This document shows, one piece after another, positions 17,041 to 26,622 of a DNA stretch of 64,000 nt. The number at the start of each line of letters is the position of its first letter. Position 1 is the first letter of the stretch. A program made the position numbers and the translations under genes. The notes under the pieces were generated by a model. That model was not told where the DNA came from. It ran no database searches and saw nothing but the letters and a program-made list of their open reading frames with translations. The stretch spans positions 1-64,000 of the forward strand of contig SPJN01000004.1 in NCBI GenBank assembly GCA_006844605.1. Reading direction: 5' to 3'. The DNA comes from Hyphomicrobiales bacterium (lineage in GTDB: Bacteria; Pseudomonadota; Alphaproteobacteria; SPJN01).

Positions 17041-18765
17041 GTGAGCGCACAGATACCCCTGACACAACAGACACAGACGACCGGCCCCTATAAATATGGT
17101 GGGCCGGTGTCGCATTTTGTGCGGACGGTGCAAGCGCCATTAAGTTTATGGACCGCCACTGTGATCGGTGTGGTTCTTGTGGCCGCCCCGATTATTGCTG
17201 TTATGGTTTTGGCGCTGGGTGAGGTTGGTGATATTTGGCCACTTGTACGCGGCACAATGCTGCCACGTATGATCTGGAATACAGTGTTGCTGCTTGGCGG
17301 TGTGGCTGTCATCAGCGGCGTCATCGGCGTTGGGACCGCGTGGCTTGTCAGTATGTATCAATTCCCGTTTGGCCGGTTTTTCAGTTGGGCATTACTGTTG
17401 CCAATGGCGATGCCTGCCTATGTTGTTGCCTATGCCTATGTTGATTTTCTGGATTTAGGCGGCCCGGTCTATCAGGTTTTGACGGGGCTGTTTGGGCAAC
17501 AACAGGGGCGTTTGTTGTTGCCGCATATTCGGTCATTGCCCGGTGCGGTGTTGGTGCTGTCACTGGTGCTTTACCCCTATATCTATATGACCAGTCGGGC
17601 AGCCTTTGTCGGGCAATCAGGACGCTTCATTGATGTGTCGCGCACGCTGGGTCATTCCATGTTCAGCACCTTTTGGCGTGTGGCGATCCCCTTGGCCCGT
17701 CCGGCAATTGCCATCGGCATGGCGCTTGTGATGATGGAAAGCCTGTCGGATTTCGGCACAGTTGACTTCTTTGCCGTCAAAACATTGTCAGCTGGGCTTT
17801 ACGATGTGTGGTTGTCCATGGGCAGTTTGGCAGGGGCGGCGCAGATTGGCATGTCCATGCTGGGCGTTATCGCCCTGTTGATGGTGTTGGAACGGATGGG
17901 CCGTCGGCGGCAACGGTTTGCAGGACCGGTTCAGACAAGTGCACCGGCGGGTAAAATCATCGTATCGGGGGTCAAGGGTTGGGCGCTATGCCTGTTGGTT
18001 GCCCTGCCGATTGTTTTTGGTCTGTTGATCCCGGTCTGCGTGTTGATCAAGCTGGCTGCATCAAGCGTTGAAGGGGCAGCTTTAAGTGCCTATTTCGAAA
18101 GTGCCGGGCGTAGCATCGTGCTGGCTGGCAGTGCGGCGCTGATCACCATCAGCTTGGGCATGTTGCTGGCCTATGGTGCGCGCACGGCGGGCAATGGCAG
18201 ACCGGCACAGGCGTTGCGTAGCCTGACCCAATTTGCAGGGCTTGGTTATGCCTTGCCCGGTGTGGTGTTGGCGTTGGGTGTGTTGACCGTATTGGGGCAG
18301 TTCGATCATCTGGTTCTGCAACCGCTGGGTATGCAGTTCTTTGGCGTGACATTGCTGACAAGCGGTACGGTGCTTGCCCTTTTGTTCGCCTATGCGGTCA
18401 GGTTCATGTCATTGGCCCAAGGCAATGTTGAGGCAGGATTAACCCGCATTACCCCCCATATGGATATGGCGGGGCGCACGCTGGGACATGGGCCGTGGTC
18501 ATTGCTGTGGCGGGTCCATATCCCCATGTTGCGCGGCGCATTATTGACCGGTGCGGTGTTGATCTTTGTGGATTGCATGAAGGAGCTGCCTGCCACATTG
18601 TTGTTGCGGCCCTTTAATTTTGAGACTTTGGCAACGCTGACATACACCTATGCCTCGCTTGAGCAGTTGGAGGCAGCCGCCCTGCCTGCGTTGTCAATTG
18701 CATTGGTTGGCCTGTTGCCGGTCTTTTTGATGAGCCGCAGGCTCGACAAAATAGGGCATCTTTAG
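17041..18765 (+). CDS. Fe(III) ABC transporter permease (fused, FbpB type)
   Basis: A 574-residue permease with about 12 transmembrane helices formed by two repeated BPD-transport modules, as in FbpB/SfuB ferric permeases. Each half carries an EAA-type loop: RTLGHSMFSTFWRVAIPLAR in the first, RTLGHGPWSLLWRVHIPMLR in the second. These loops dock the ATPase. The start is GTG at 17041 with AGGAAA upstream. It is paired with the binding protein before it. No ATP-binding subunit gene follows: the next gene encodes a LysM protein, so the ATPase must be elsewhere or shared. Confidence 0.9.
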   Translation: MSAQIPLTQQTQTTGPYKYGGPVSHFVRTVQAPLSLWTATVIGVVLVAAPIIAVMVLALGEVGDIWPLVRGTMLPRMIWNTVLLLGGVAVISGVIGVGTAWLVSMYQFPFGRFFSWALLLPMAMPAYVVAYAYVDFLDLGGPVYQVLTGLFGQQQGRLLLPHIRSLPGAVLVLSLVLYPYIYMTSRAAFVGQSGRFIDVSRTLGHSMFSTFWRVAIPLARPAIAIGMALVMMESLSDFGTVDFFAVKTLSAGLYDVWLSMGSLAGAAQIGMSMLGVIALLMVLERMGRRRQRFAGPVQTSAPAGKIIVSGVKGWALCLLVALPIVFGLLIPVCVLIKLAASSVEGAALSAYFESAGRSIVLAGSAALITISLGMLLAYGARTAGNGRPAQALRSLTQFAGLGYALPGVVLALGVLTVLGQFDHLVLQPLGMQFFGVTLLTSGTVLALLFAYAVRFMSLAQGNVEAGLTRITPHMDMAGRTLGHGPWSLLWRVHIPMLRGALLTGAVLIFVDCMKELPATLLLRPFNFETLATLTYTYASLEQLEAAALPALSIALVGLLPVFLMSRRLDKIGHL

Positions 18766-18887
18766 GGCGATAACCCCGCTTTATTCCTGAATCTTTTCTG
18801 TACGGACGCTTGTCGGGCCATCCGAACAGGGGTAGTCTTTGCACAACATCTAAAGGTGCAGCGTAAAGCTGCCTATCAGATAAGAGG

Positions 18888-19853
18888 ATGTGGGCCTTGC
18901 AAAGACTAGTACTCATCATTGGTGCCGTTATCATCATTGCGGCGGCAGCCTATCTTGGATTGGTGCGACCCGACTTGATCGGGTTGGGCGGGGACGATGC
19001 CGCGCAATCTGAAAATGCCGAAACAGGCGATGCGGTCGATGCTGACGAGGCACCCGGTGACGAGCCTGTCTTTGACATCGTGCGGATTTCAGCAGATGCA
19101 ACGGCGGTTATTGCCGGGCGGGCCTTGCCCGGATCAACCGTCACGGTCATGCGCGATGGCGCATCGATTGGCGAGGTTGTTGCCAATGACAGGGGCGAAT
19201 GGGTGTTGACGCTTGATCAACCCATGCCCTCAGGCGCAGCGAAGCTGACCTTGGTTGCCAAAACACCGGAAGGTGAGACTTTTACCTCTGACGGTACTGT
19301 TGTGATTGCTATACCCGACGGTGCCGGTCGTGCTCTTGCGGTTTTGATGACGCCCGGTGACAAAAGTGTCGTTTTGCAGGGCGTGGCCCCCGGTGATGAC
19401 CGCGTGTTAACCGTCGATACCATTGATTATGATGATAAGGGCAATGTGATTTTTGCCGGACGTGCCTTGCCTGATCACGAAGTGCGGGTATATCTGAACA
19501 ACACATTGGTCGGGCGGGTTGATCCGAATGAGGCTGGCACATGGCGGCTTGTTCCTGATGTTGAAATCGATCCAGGCAAGTATGAGCTGCGCGCAGATCA
19601 GGTTGATAAGGCAGGCAAGGTTACTGCACGTATCGCCATACCCTTCCTGCGCGAAGAGCCGTCTCGGCTTGTCTTCAATGATGGGCAGGTGGTTGTGCAA
19701 CCGGGTAATTCATTGTGGCGCATTGCCAGCCATGTCTATGGTTCGGGCTTTCAATATTCGCTGATTTACGAGGCGAATGATGATCAGATCCGTGATCCTG
19801 ATTTGATTTATCCGGGGCAGATGTTCGCGCTACCCGGCGCTGATCCTAAATAA
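18888..19853 (+). CDS. LysM domain cell-wall-associated protein
   Basis: About 320 residues. One N-terminal membrane helix (LVLIIGAVIIIAAAAYLGL), then an acidic linker rich in Asp/Glu, Ig-like beta modules (two copies of an AGRALP-containing unit near residues 78 and 196), and a C-terminal LysM (GNSLWRIASHVYGSGFQYSL to YPGQMFALP). LysM binds peptidoglycan, so the protein likely links inner membrane and wall. Start uncertain: ATG at 18888 directly abuts AAGAGG, whereas TTG at 18897 gives normal spacing and loses only three residues. An Atm1-type exporter gene follows after 30 bases. Confidence 0.82.
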   Translation: MWALQRLVLIIGAVIIIAAAAYLGLVRPDLIGLGGDDAAQSENAETGDAVDADEAPGDEPVFDIVRISADATAVIAGRALPGSTVTVMRDGASIGEVVANDRGEWVLTLDQPMPSGAAKLTLVAKTPEGETFTSDGTVVIAIPDGAGRALAVLMTPGDKSVVLQGVAPGDDRVLTVDTIDYDDKGNVIFAGRALPDHEVRVYLNNTLVGRVDPNEAGTWRLVPDVEIDPGKYELRADQVDKAGKVTARIAIPFLREEPSRLVFNDGQVVVQPGNSLWRIASHVYGSGFQYSLIYEANDDQIRDPDLIYPGQMFALPGADPK

Positions 19854-19883
19854 AGCGCGGTACCGACCATTCGCTCATTTGCT

Positions 19884-21728
19884 ATGTCAGAGGATGCCAA
19901 GGACCTGTCCATGCGTACGCAAGGTCAGGTGCTTCGCCAATTGCTTCCGTGGTTGTGGCCAGCTGGCCGGGGTGACCTGAAGCTACGGGTCATCCTTGCC
20001 CTATGTTCGTTGGTTGTTGCGAAACTGTTCGCTGTGACCGCGCCGTTTCTTTACAAGGCGGCAACCGACAATTTGGCAGCGGAACCGGATGCGCTTGGCG
20101 CGGGCTGGCAATTGCCCCAATGGTTGCTTGTGCCGATTGCATTGGTTGTTGCCTATGGTGTCATGCGTATTGCCATGCAGGGCTTTGCCCAGTTGCGTGA
20201 TGGGCTGTTTGCCAAAGTGGGCAATCACGCCCAAAAGGAAATTGCCGTTGCAACCTTCCGGCATCTTCATGCCCAGTCACTTCAATTTCATTTGAACAGG
20301 CGTACTGGCGGCATGGCCCGTGTGATTGATCGTGGTGTGAAGGGAATAGATTTTCTGCTGCGCTTTTCCCTGTTCAGTGTCATTCCCACGCTAATAGAAA
20401 TTGTGATGGTCGGCGCGATTTTTTGGGTCAAGTTCGGTCCGTTATTCGCTGTTGTTACCGTGGTCACCGTGGCGGCCTATGTGTGGTTCACATTCAGGCT
20501 AACTGAGTGGCGTGTTGGCATCAGGCGGCGGATGAATGATTCCGACAATGATGCCAATGTGAAGGCGGTTGATAGTCTTCTGAATTTTGAAACCGTCAAA
20601 TATTTCAATAATGAAGATCACGAAACTGGCCGTTATCGCAAGTCGATGACACGCTATTCCGATGCGGCGGTCCGTTCCCAAACCTCGCTTGCCTTGCTGA
20701 ATACGGGGCAGGTCGTTGTGACATCTGTCGGGTTGATGGCATTGATGGGCCTGACCGCGCAGGGGGTCATGGCCGGGGACTATACGATCGGTGATTTTGT
20801 CCTTGTGAACGCATTTCTGATTCAGCTGTTTGTTCCGTTGGGGCTGTTGGGAACTGTGTATCGCGAGATCAAGCAGTCCCTGACCGATATGGAAGAATTG
20901 TTTGGCCTGATGGCGCGCAATAAGGATGTGCTGGATAGCCCGAACGCCCAGCCGCTTGTTATCAAGGGCGGCGCGATCAAGTTCGATCATGTCAACTTTG
21001 CTTATTCTTCTGACAGGCCGATTTTGCATGATGTGAATTTTGAGGTTGCGGCAGGGCACACCCTTGCGCTTGTGGGGCCATCGGGTGCCGGCAAGTCCAC
21101 CATATCGCGGCTGTTGTTCCGGTTCTATGATGTCACGCAAGGGGCCATCACTATTGATGGGCAGGATTTGCGCGACGTCACACAAGATAGCCTGCGGCAG
21201 GCCATTGGCATTGTTCCGCAAGACACTGTGCTGTTCAACGACACGATCGGCTATAATATTCGGTACGGTAATCCCGCCGCGGCAGAGGGTGAAATCGCAC
21301 ATGCTGCCAATCTGGCAAGCATTGATCGGTTCATCGCTGAACTGCCTGATGGCTATGACAGTATGGTGGGGGAACGTGGCTTGAAATTAAGCGGCGGCGA
21401 GAAGCAACGTGTTGCCATTGCCCGCACATTGTTGAAAGACCCGCCGATTCTGATCTTGGACGAGGCGACAAGCGCGCTCGACACCGCGACGGAGCGTGAT
21501 ATCCAAGGGGCACTTGATCGGGTGTCGGAAAATCGGACAGCCCTGATCATTGCCCATCGCTTATCCACCGTCATCCATGCTGACAAGATTATCGTCCTTG
21601 AAAAGGGACGCATCGTTGAAACAGGCACGCATGACGAATTATTGGCCGAAAACGGGCTTTATGCCCATATGTGGCAAAGCCAGCAACGTAATGATGGCCC
21701 GTCATTGGGCCGCACTGCCGTGAATTGA
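19884..21728 (+). CDS. ABC exporter of the Atm1/ABCB7 type
   Basis: A 614-residue half-transporter: six-helix membrane domain (about residues 25-330) and an ATPase domain. Walker A GPSGAGKST is near residue 398, the signature LSGGEKQR near 502 and Walker B LILDEATSALD near 523. The Atm1 hallmark DSLLNFETVKYFNNE lies in the membrane domain. Bacterial Atm1-type exporters move glutathione-linked sulfur or metal adducts and support Fe-S cluster homeostasis or metal tolerance. It follows an iron transporter and LysM gene; gshA, which makes glutathione, is also in this window. Confidence 0.9.
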   Translation: MSEDAKDLSMRTQGQVLRQLLPWLWPAGRGDLKLRVILALCSLVVAKLFAVTAPFLYKAATDNLAAEPDALGAGWQLPQWLLVPIALVVAYGVMRIAMQGFAQLRDGLFAKVGNHAQKEIAVATFRHLHAQSLQFHLNRRTGGMARVIDRGVKGIDFLLRFSLFSVIPTLIEIVMVGAIFWVKFGPLFAVVTVVTVAAYVWFTFRLTEWRVGIRRRMNDSDNDANVKAVDSLLNFETVKYFNNEDHETGRYRKSMTRYSDAAVRSQTSLALLNTGQVVVTSVGLMALMGLTAQGVMAGDYTIGDFVLVNAFLIQLFVPLGLLGTVYREIKQSLTDMEELFGLMARNKDVLDSPNAQPLVIKGGAIKFDHVNFAYSSDRPILHDVNFEVAAGHTLALVGPSGAGKSTISRLLFRFYDVTQGAITIDGQDLRDVTQDSLRQAIGIVPQDTVLFNDTIGYNIRYGNPAAAEGEIAHAANLASIDRFIAELPDGYDSMVGERGLKLSGGEKQRVAIARTLLKDPPILILDEATSALDTATERDIQGALDRVSENRTALIIAHRLSTVIHADKIIVLEKGRIVETGTHDELLAENGLYAHMWQSQQRNDGPSLGRTAVN

Positions 21729-21786
21729 TCCGGCGAACCAGTCAGCGTATGATTGGTAAGTTTTTATAAGCAAAGGCAAATTACCC

Positions 21787-22512
21787 ATGGGCGCTATTCG
21801 GGATGTACTCGTACCGGTTCACAAGGAAGGTTACCCCTTCATCGGCATTTTTGCCGTTGTGACATTGATCCTGTTTTCCCTTTCCACCTCCTTGGGGTGG
21901 ATTGGATTGATTGGGACAGCATGGTGTATCTATTTTTTCCGCGATCCCGACAGGTTCGCACCAGAAGGTGAGGGGACGGTCGTCAGCCCTGCCGATGGTA
22001 TTGTCTGCATGATTGATGAGGCAGCCCCCCCGGCAGAACTTGATATGGGCGCAGACCCTTTGCAGCGTGTCTGTATTTTCATGAATGTGTTCAATTGCCA
22101 TGTGAACCGCACGCCTGCGGCTGGCACGATTGACCGCATCGAGTACCGCCCGGGTAAATTTCTGAATGCCAGCCTTGATAAGGCAAGCGAGCAGAATGAG
22201 CGGAATGCCTATCGTTTGACGATGGAAGATGGTCAGCAAATCGCCTTTGTTCAAATTGCCGGACTTGTGGCCCGCCGTATTGTTTGGCATGTGGTCGAAG
22301 GTCAAAAGATGCTGCCGGGTGAACGGTTCGGCCTGATCCGTTTTGGTAGCCGGGTTGATGTATACTTGCCCAAGGGTAGCGACGTGAAAGTACGTTTGGG
22401 CCAAACCATGATTGCCGGTGAAACTGTATTGGGCATGTTGGCATCTGCATCTGTTGAAGAAGGCGCCCCCCGATTGACAGTGATTGACGGGGATAGCACT
22501 GCGGATGAGTGA
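21787..22512 (+). CDS. psd: phosphatidylserine decarboxylase (short, archaeal-type)
   Basis: A 241-residue proenzyme that decarboxylates phosphatidylserine to phosphatidylethanolamine at the inner membrane. Near the N-terminus there are hydrophobic segments and [18 protein letters not shown] and [11 protein letters not shown] are family motifs. Self-cleavage should occur at Gly-Ser in [12 protein letters not shown], making the pyruvoyl prosthetic group on the small C-terminal subunit. The stop overlaps the pssA start by 8 bases, so the consecutive PE-synthesis enzymes are co-transcribed, in reverse order of use. Confidence 0.95.
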   Translation: MGAIRDVLVPVHKEGYPFIGIFAVVTLILFSLSTSLGWIGLIGTAWCIYFFRDPDRFAPEGEGTVVSPADGIVCMIDEAAPPAELDMGADPLQRVCIFMNVFNCHVNRTPAAGTIDRIEYRPGKFLNASLDKASEQNERNAYRLTMEDGQQIAFVQIAGLVARRIVWHVVEGQKMLPGERFGLIRFGSRVDVYLPKGSDVKVRLGQTMIAGETVLGMLASASVEEGAPRLTVIDGDSTADE

Positions 22513-23380
22513 ACAGCCGCCCCATATCCGGCCCGTTGAGGACGCTGCGGCGTCGTCAGATGATGACACCGGGAAGGTGCAGAAGCGGGCGCCTTTGGGG
22601 CGTATTCATCTGCCTGCGCGCAGCCTGATCCCCAATATTTTGACGGTTCTGGCCCTGTGCGCCGGGCTGACCGCTGTGCGGTTCGGCCTTGATGGCCGGT
22701 TCGAAGCTGCCATTATTGCGGTGATGATTGCTGCATTGCTGGATGGGCTGGATGGGCGTGTTGCCCGTTTGTTGAAGGGGGAAACCCGCTTTGGCGCGGA
22801 ATTGGATTCCCTAACTGATTTTGTGAACTTTGGCGTCGTGCCCGCGCTGTTACTGTTTATCTGGACGCTTGAAGGGGCGGGCGGCTTTGGCTGGGTTATG
22901 GCGTTGAGTTACGCAATTTGCTGTGGTCTTCGGCTTGCCCGCTTTAACGTTGCCCATGATGATCCTGACCGTCCTTTGTGGATGGCGTCCTATTTCACGG
23001 GTGTGCCGTCGCCGGCGGGGGCCATGCTGGTCTTTGTGCCCTTTTTTGCGGTCTTTATGGGCGCTGATTGGTTGCTGGATGTGCCGGTTTTGACGGCGGT
23101 CTATACGGGGCTGATCGGTCTGTTGATGGTCAGCAGTATCCCAACCTATTCTTTCAAGCGTTTGCGGGTGCGTGGGGATCTTGTGTTGCCGCTATTGTTG
23201 GTAGTCGCATTGATCGCGGCGAGTTTTGCGACGAACCCGTGGGAAAGCCTGTTGGCGTTGGCATTAAGTTATGCCGCGCTGTTGCCGCTGTCCTATATTA
23301 CTTTCCGTCGCCGGCTGGCGAAGGAACCTGGCTATACGCTTGAAGAAGAAACAGAAGGCCCGCCCATCTCGCTTGATTAA
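22505..23380 (+). CDS. pssA: CDP-diacylglycerol--serine O-phosphatidyltransferase
   Basis: A 291-residue integral membrane enzyme with about eight helices. The CDP-alcohol phosphatidyltransferase signature is exact: DG-x2-AR-x8-G-x3-D-x3-D, read as DGRVAR, then GAELDSLTD. It condenses CDP-diacylglycerol with serine to phosphatidylserine, the substrate of the Psd encoded just upstream. ATG at 22505 is chosen because it overlaps the psd stop; a reading from 22484 would overlap psd by 29 bases. It converges on the RND permease gene with a 36-base gap. Confidence 0.95.
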   Translation: MSEQPPHIRPVEDAAASSDDDTGKVQKRAPLGRIHLPARSLIPNILTVLALCAGLTAVRFGLDGRFEAAIIAVMIAALLDGLDGRVARLLKGETRFGAELDSLTDFVNFGVVPALLLFIWTLEGAGGFGWVMALSYAICCGLRLARFNVAHDDPDRPLWMASYFTGVPSPAGAMLVFVPFFAVFMGADWLLDVPVLTAVYTGLIGLLMVSSIPTYSFKRLRVRGDLVLPLLLVVALIAASFATNPWESLLALALSYAALLPLSYITFRRRLAKEPGYTLEEETEGPPISLD

Positions 23381-23391
23381 GGGGCGAGATG
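23365..23391. terminator. hairpin between convergent pssA and RND permease
   Basis: CATCTCGC (23365-23372) pairs with GCGAGATG (23384-23391) around an 11-base loop that contains the pssA stop codon. No T run follows on either strand, so termination activity is uncertain. Confidence 0.35.
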
Positions 23392-23416
23392 AACGGCCGA
23401 TTCTAGTTGTTGGACG

Positions 23417-26400
23417 TTATTCAGCCGGGCTTTGCTGTTCGACGCTTTGCTGTTCGACGTTGGGCCGTTTTATCCCAAGCAGCTTTTTGATCGGCGTGCC
23501 ATATTTTTGCCTGACATGATCGGGCAGGGCAAGCATGCAGGGCGTAATCACCAGCGTCAGCACAGTGGCGAATGCCAACCCGAACACAATCGCAGTAGCC
23601 AGTTGCACCCACCAACCTGATGTCGGGGCGTCATAGCTGATCTGCCGGGCAAAGAAATCAACATTGACGCTATAGGCCATCGGTAAGATGCCGCAAATGG
23701 TGGTGATGGTTGTCAGCAGCACAGGGCGTAATCGCTGTGCGCCGGTACGGACAATCGCCTCAACCACATTTTGACCGGACGCGTGCAGCCGTTGATAGGT
23801 ATCGACCAACACAATATTGTTGTTCACCACAATCCCGGCTAGCGCGATAATTCCGGTCCCCGTCATAATGACAGAGAATGTTTGATCCCGGATCATCATG
23901 CCCAGCAACACACCCACCGTGGACAGCACGATAGAGGTGAGGATCAAGAAGGCGTGGTAGAAGCTGTTGAACTGCGTTACCAATATGATGCCCATCAGGA
24001 ATAGGGAGAAGAGCAAGGCCCCGCCCAGAAACTCAGCTGATTCCTGCTGTTCCTCATTGGTGCCACGGAAGGCGACAGAAACATCAGGATGAATTTCCTG
24101 TGTCTCCAACCATGCTGCAACCTGACGAACCTGTGTGTCGGCCAAGTAACCTGTGTCGGGGTTTGCCTTGATGTTCATCACGATGCGCCCGTTCGACTTG
24201 TTAATAGAGGACAGGCGCGGCGCCGGTTCCGTCGTCACAAAGTTTGAAATCGGCACGGGGCCGCTGGGTGTTGACAGCCGCAGCTTGTCCAGCGCCTCGA
24301 TTGAGCGGTCTTCCTCAGGAAAGCGAACCCGAATATCAACCTCGTCGTCAGCATCATCGGGACGATAATTGCCGATCAGGATGCCGTTGGTCACCAGTTG
24401 GACAACACCGCCAACAGTTGTAACGTCAGCACCGAAACGGGCTGCCTGTTCACGATCAATTTTCAGGCGCCAGTCAATGCCAGGTAGGGGACGGCTGTCA
24501 TCAATATCGATTACACCTTCGACGTGATTTTCCAGATACTCCCGCACCCTGCCAACTTCAGCAATCATTGCGTTTTTGTTGGTGGAGGAAAATTCGATAT
24601 TGATCTGCTTGTCGTCGCTGGGGCCGTTTTGACGTTTATAGATTTCAACATGGACTCCCGCCAAATTGCGGGTCTTGGCGCGAATATTGTCTAGTATTTC
24701 TGTCGCCTTGGGGCGTGTCCGCCATTCGGTGAATTCCATATTGATTGTCGCGATTGCATCAGATGGCAGTTCCTGCCCACGCGAGCCAAGCTCAGTGCCG
24801 ACCTCAGTAAAGGCGATGCTGATGCCCGGTTCATCCAACACAATTTTCTCAACATCAATGGTGATGCGCTCAAGCTCCTTAGGGGACATGTTTCCCCTTG
24901 CGCTGACAATCAGCACAGCCTGATCAGGTTCAGAGCTGCTGAAATATTCAACCCCCCGCCCCATATAGCTGAAGGCCACAACGATTGAACTTAGGATCAG
25001 GATGGCGATGCCGATCATCATCAACGGGCGACGTACAACCCAGTTCAGCATGCGGGCATATTGGCCCGTGAAGCCGTCTAGTTTTGTCACATCGCCAGTT
25101 TCTGCCATAGACAGCGCCTTCAATGTTTTGTTGTTGCCGTCCGATGCCTTGCCGATATAACCGCCAAGCACAGGCATAAAGACCAAGGCCATCAACAACG
25201 ATCCCGACAAGACATAGATCAAGGTCATGGGCAGATAGGACATGAATTCACCGGTCACGCCGGGCCATGCCAGCATGGGGAAAAACGCCGCCAGTGTCGT
25301 TGCGGTTGACGATATGATCGGCCACACCATGCGCTTTGACGCGGTGGCATAGGCTTCCTTGCGGTGCATCCCTTCAGCCATTTTGCGGTCGGCCAATTCG
25401 ACGACCACAATCGCCCCATCAACCAATAGGCCAACAGACAGCACAAGGCCGAACATTACCATCATGTTGATGGTTGACCCGGTTAATGACAGAACGACAA
25501 AGCCGAACATGAATGAGGAGGGGATGGCGATCCCCACCAAAAATCCTGAGCGGAAGCCAAGGGCCGCGACCACAATAATCATCACCAAAACGATGGCGGT
25601 CGAAACGGCGGCCTGCAATTCTGCCTGTGTTTCAAATACCCATTTTGATTGGTCTGAAGTGAAATTTACAATGACGCCGGGCGGAATGTCGTCAGCAGAC
25701 TCCTCAACAACCTTGCGAACCTCTTGGGTTGCCAGAATGGCATTTTCGCCCAGCCGTTTAATGGCCCAAACAGCAACCGAAGGTTTGCCGTTCACGCGGG
25801 CAATGCTTTGTACGTCTTTGAATGTGCGGCGCACTTCTGCAATATCGCCAAGGGTGACGATGCTGTCGCCCTGCGCCTTGATCGGCATTTCCAATACGTC
25901 AGCGCGGGTTTCAAAAAGGCCCGGCACCTTGACGGAAAAGCGTGATTGATCGCCCTGCATGGCGCCCGCTGCAATCAACCGATTGTTGGAGCGTGAGGCG
26001 TTGAACAATTCACCGGCGGTAACGCCATAGGAATCCATCTTTGCCGGATCGATTATAACTTCCAGCAACTCCTCGCGTTCGCCGACAATGAACGCGTCAG
26101 AGATTTCGGAAATTTGCATAAACCGATCTTCAAGAAGACGGGCAGTGTTTAGTAGTGTGCGTTCGGGCAAGTCGCCTGACAGGGTGACGCCGATAACAGG
26201 AAACAGGCTGGCATTAAACTCCTGCACCTTTGGTTCTTCTGCATCGCTGGGTAGGTCAGGCTTTGCCAAATCCACCTTGTCCCGCACATCTGTAACAGCC
26301 GTGTCGGGATTGAAACTGGCATCAAACTCAAGAAAAATCGCGGCATAGTTTTCGGTGGCGAGTGAGTTGATTTCCTTCAACCCTTCTAGGCCCTGCAATT

Positions 26401-26611
26401 GCTGTTCAAGGGGGCGGATCAACAGGCGTTCGGAATCTTCAGGGGAAATACCTTCATGAACAACGTGAACCTGCACGAAGGGGATAGGGATATCCGGGTC
26501 CGCTTCTTTTGGGACGTTGTTATAGCTGATGATGCCGAATATCAGCATCAATACGAACGAGGCCAGGACCGTTTTGGACCGACCAATAATGCCGTCAATA
26601 ATCGCTTCCAT
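23417..26611 (-). CDS. RND efflux transporter permease subunit
   Basis: A 1064-residue inner-membrane RND pump with the 12-helix AcrB-like layout and two large periplasmic loops. The proton-relay helix reads GLLVDGAIVVVELADRK, with Asp-Gly where most HAE1 pumps have Asp-Asp. It exports substrates by proton exchange with the adaptor encoded directly upstream (11-base gap). ATG at 26611 follows GGGGCG; a TTG at 26614 would add one residue. The C-terminus has a short repeated VEQQS. No outer-membrane channel gene is adjacent, so a shared TolC-like protein is likely. Substrate unknown. Confidence 0.92.
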   Translation of the reverse strand: MEAIIDGIIGRSKTVLASFVLMLIFGIISYNNVPKEADPDIPIPFVQVHVVHEGISPEDSERLLIRPLEQQLQGLEGLKEINSLATENYAAIFLEFDASFNPDTAVTDVRDKVDLAKPDLPSDAEEPKVQEFNASLFPVIGVTLSGDLPERTLLNTARLLEDRFMQISEISDAFIVGEREELLEVIIDPAKMDSYGVTAGELFNASRSNNRLIAAGAMQGDQSRFSVKVPGLFETRADVLEMPIKAQGDSIVTLGDIAEVRRTFKDVQSIARVNGKPSVAVWAIKRLGENAILATQEVRKVVEESADDIPPGVIVNFTSDQSKWVFETQAELQAAVSTAIVLVMIIVVAALGFRSGFLVGIAIPSSFMFGFVVLSLTGSTINMMVMFGLVLSVGLLVDGAIVVVELADRKMAEGMHRKEAYATASKRMVWPIISSTATTLAAFFPMLAWPGVTGEFMSYLPMTLIYVLSGSLLMALVFMPVLGGYIGKASDGNNKTLKALSMAETGDVTKLDGFTGQYARMLNWVVRRPLMMIGIAILILSSIVVAFSYMGRGVEYFSSSEPDQAVLIVSARGNMSPKELERITIDVEKIVLDEPGISIAFTEVGTELGSRGQELPSDAIATINMEFTEWRTRPKATEILDNIRAKTRNLAGVHVEIYKRQNGPSDDKQINIEFSSTNKNAMIAEVGRVREYLENHVEGVIDIDDSRPLPGIDWRLKIDREQAARFGADVTTVGGVVQLVTNGILIGNYRPDDADDEVDIRVRFPEEDRSIEALDKLRLSTPSGPVPISNFVTTEPAPRLSSINKSNGRIVMNIKANPDTGYLADTQVRQVAAWLETQEIHPDVSVAFRGTNEEQQESAEFLGGALLFSLFLMGIILVTQFNSFYHAFLILTSIVLSTVGVLLGMMIRDQTFSVIMTGTGIIALAGIVVNNNIVLVDTYQRLHASGQNVVEAIVRTGAQRLRPVLLTTITTICGILPMAYSVNVDFFARQISYDAPTSGWWVQLATAIVFGLAFATVLTLVITPCMLALPDHVRQKYGTPIKKLLGIKRPNVEQQSVEQQSPAE

Positions 26612-26622
26612 CAAATCGCCCC

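Noticed and set aside
20499-21302. 267-residue open frame on the minus strand across the Atm1-type gene
   Set aside because: The Atm1 frame on the plus strand has all ABC transporter motifs, so the opposite frame is a by-product of codon bias.
25359-25949. 196-residue open frame on the plus strand opposite the RND permease gene
   Set aside because: It lies fully inside the permease coding region, has no recognisable domain or ribosome site, and its composition follows from the opposite strand.
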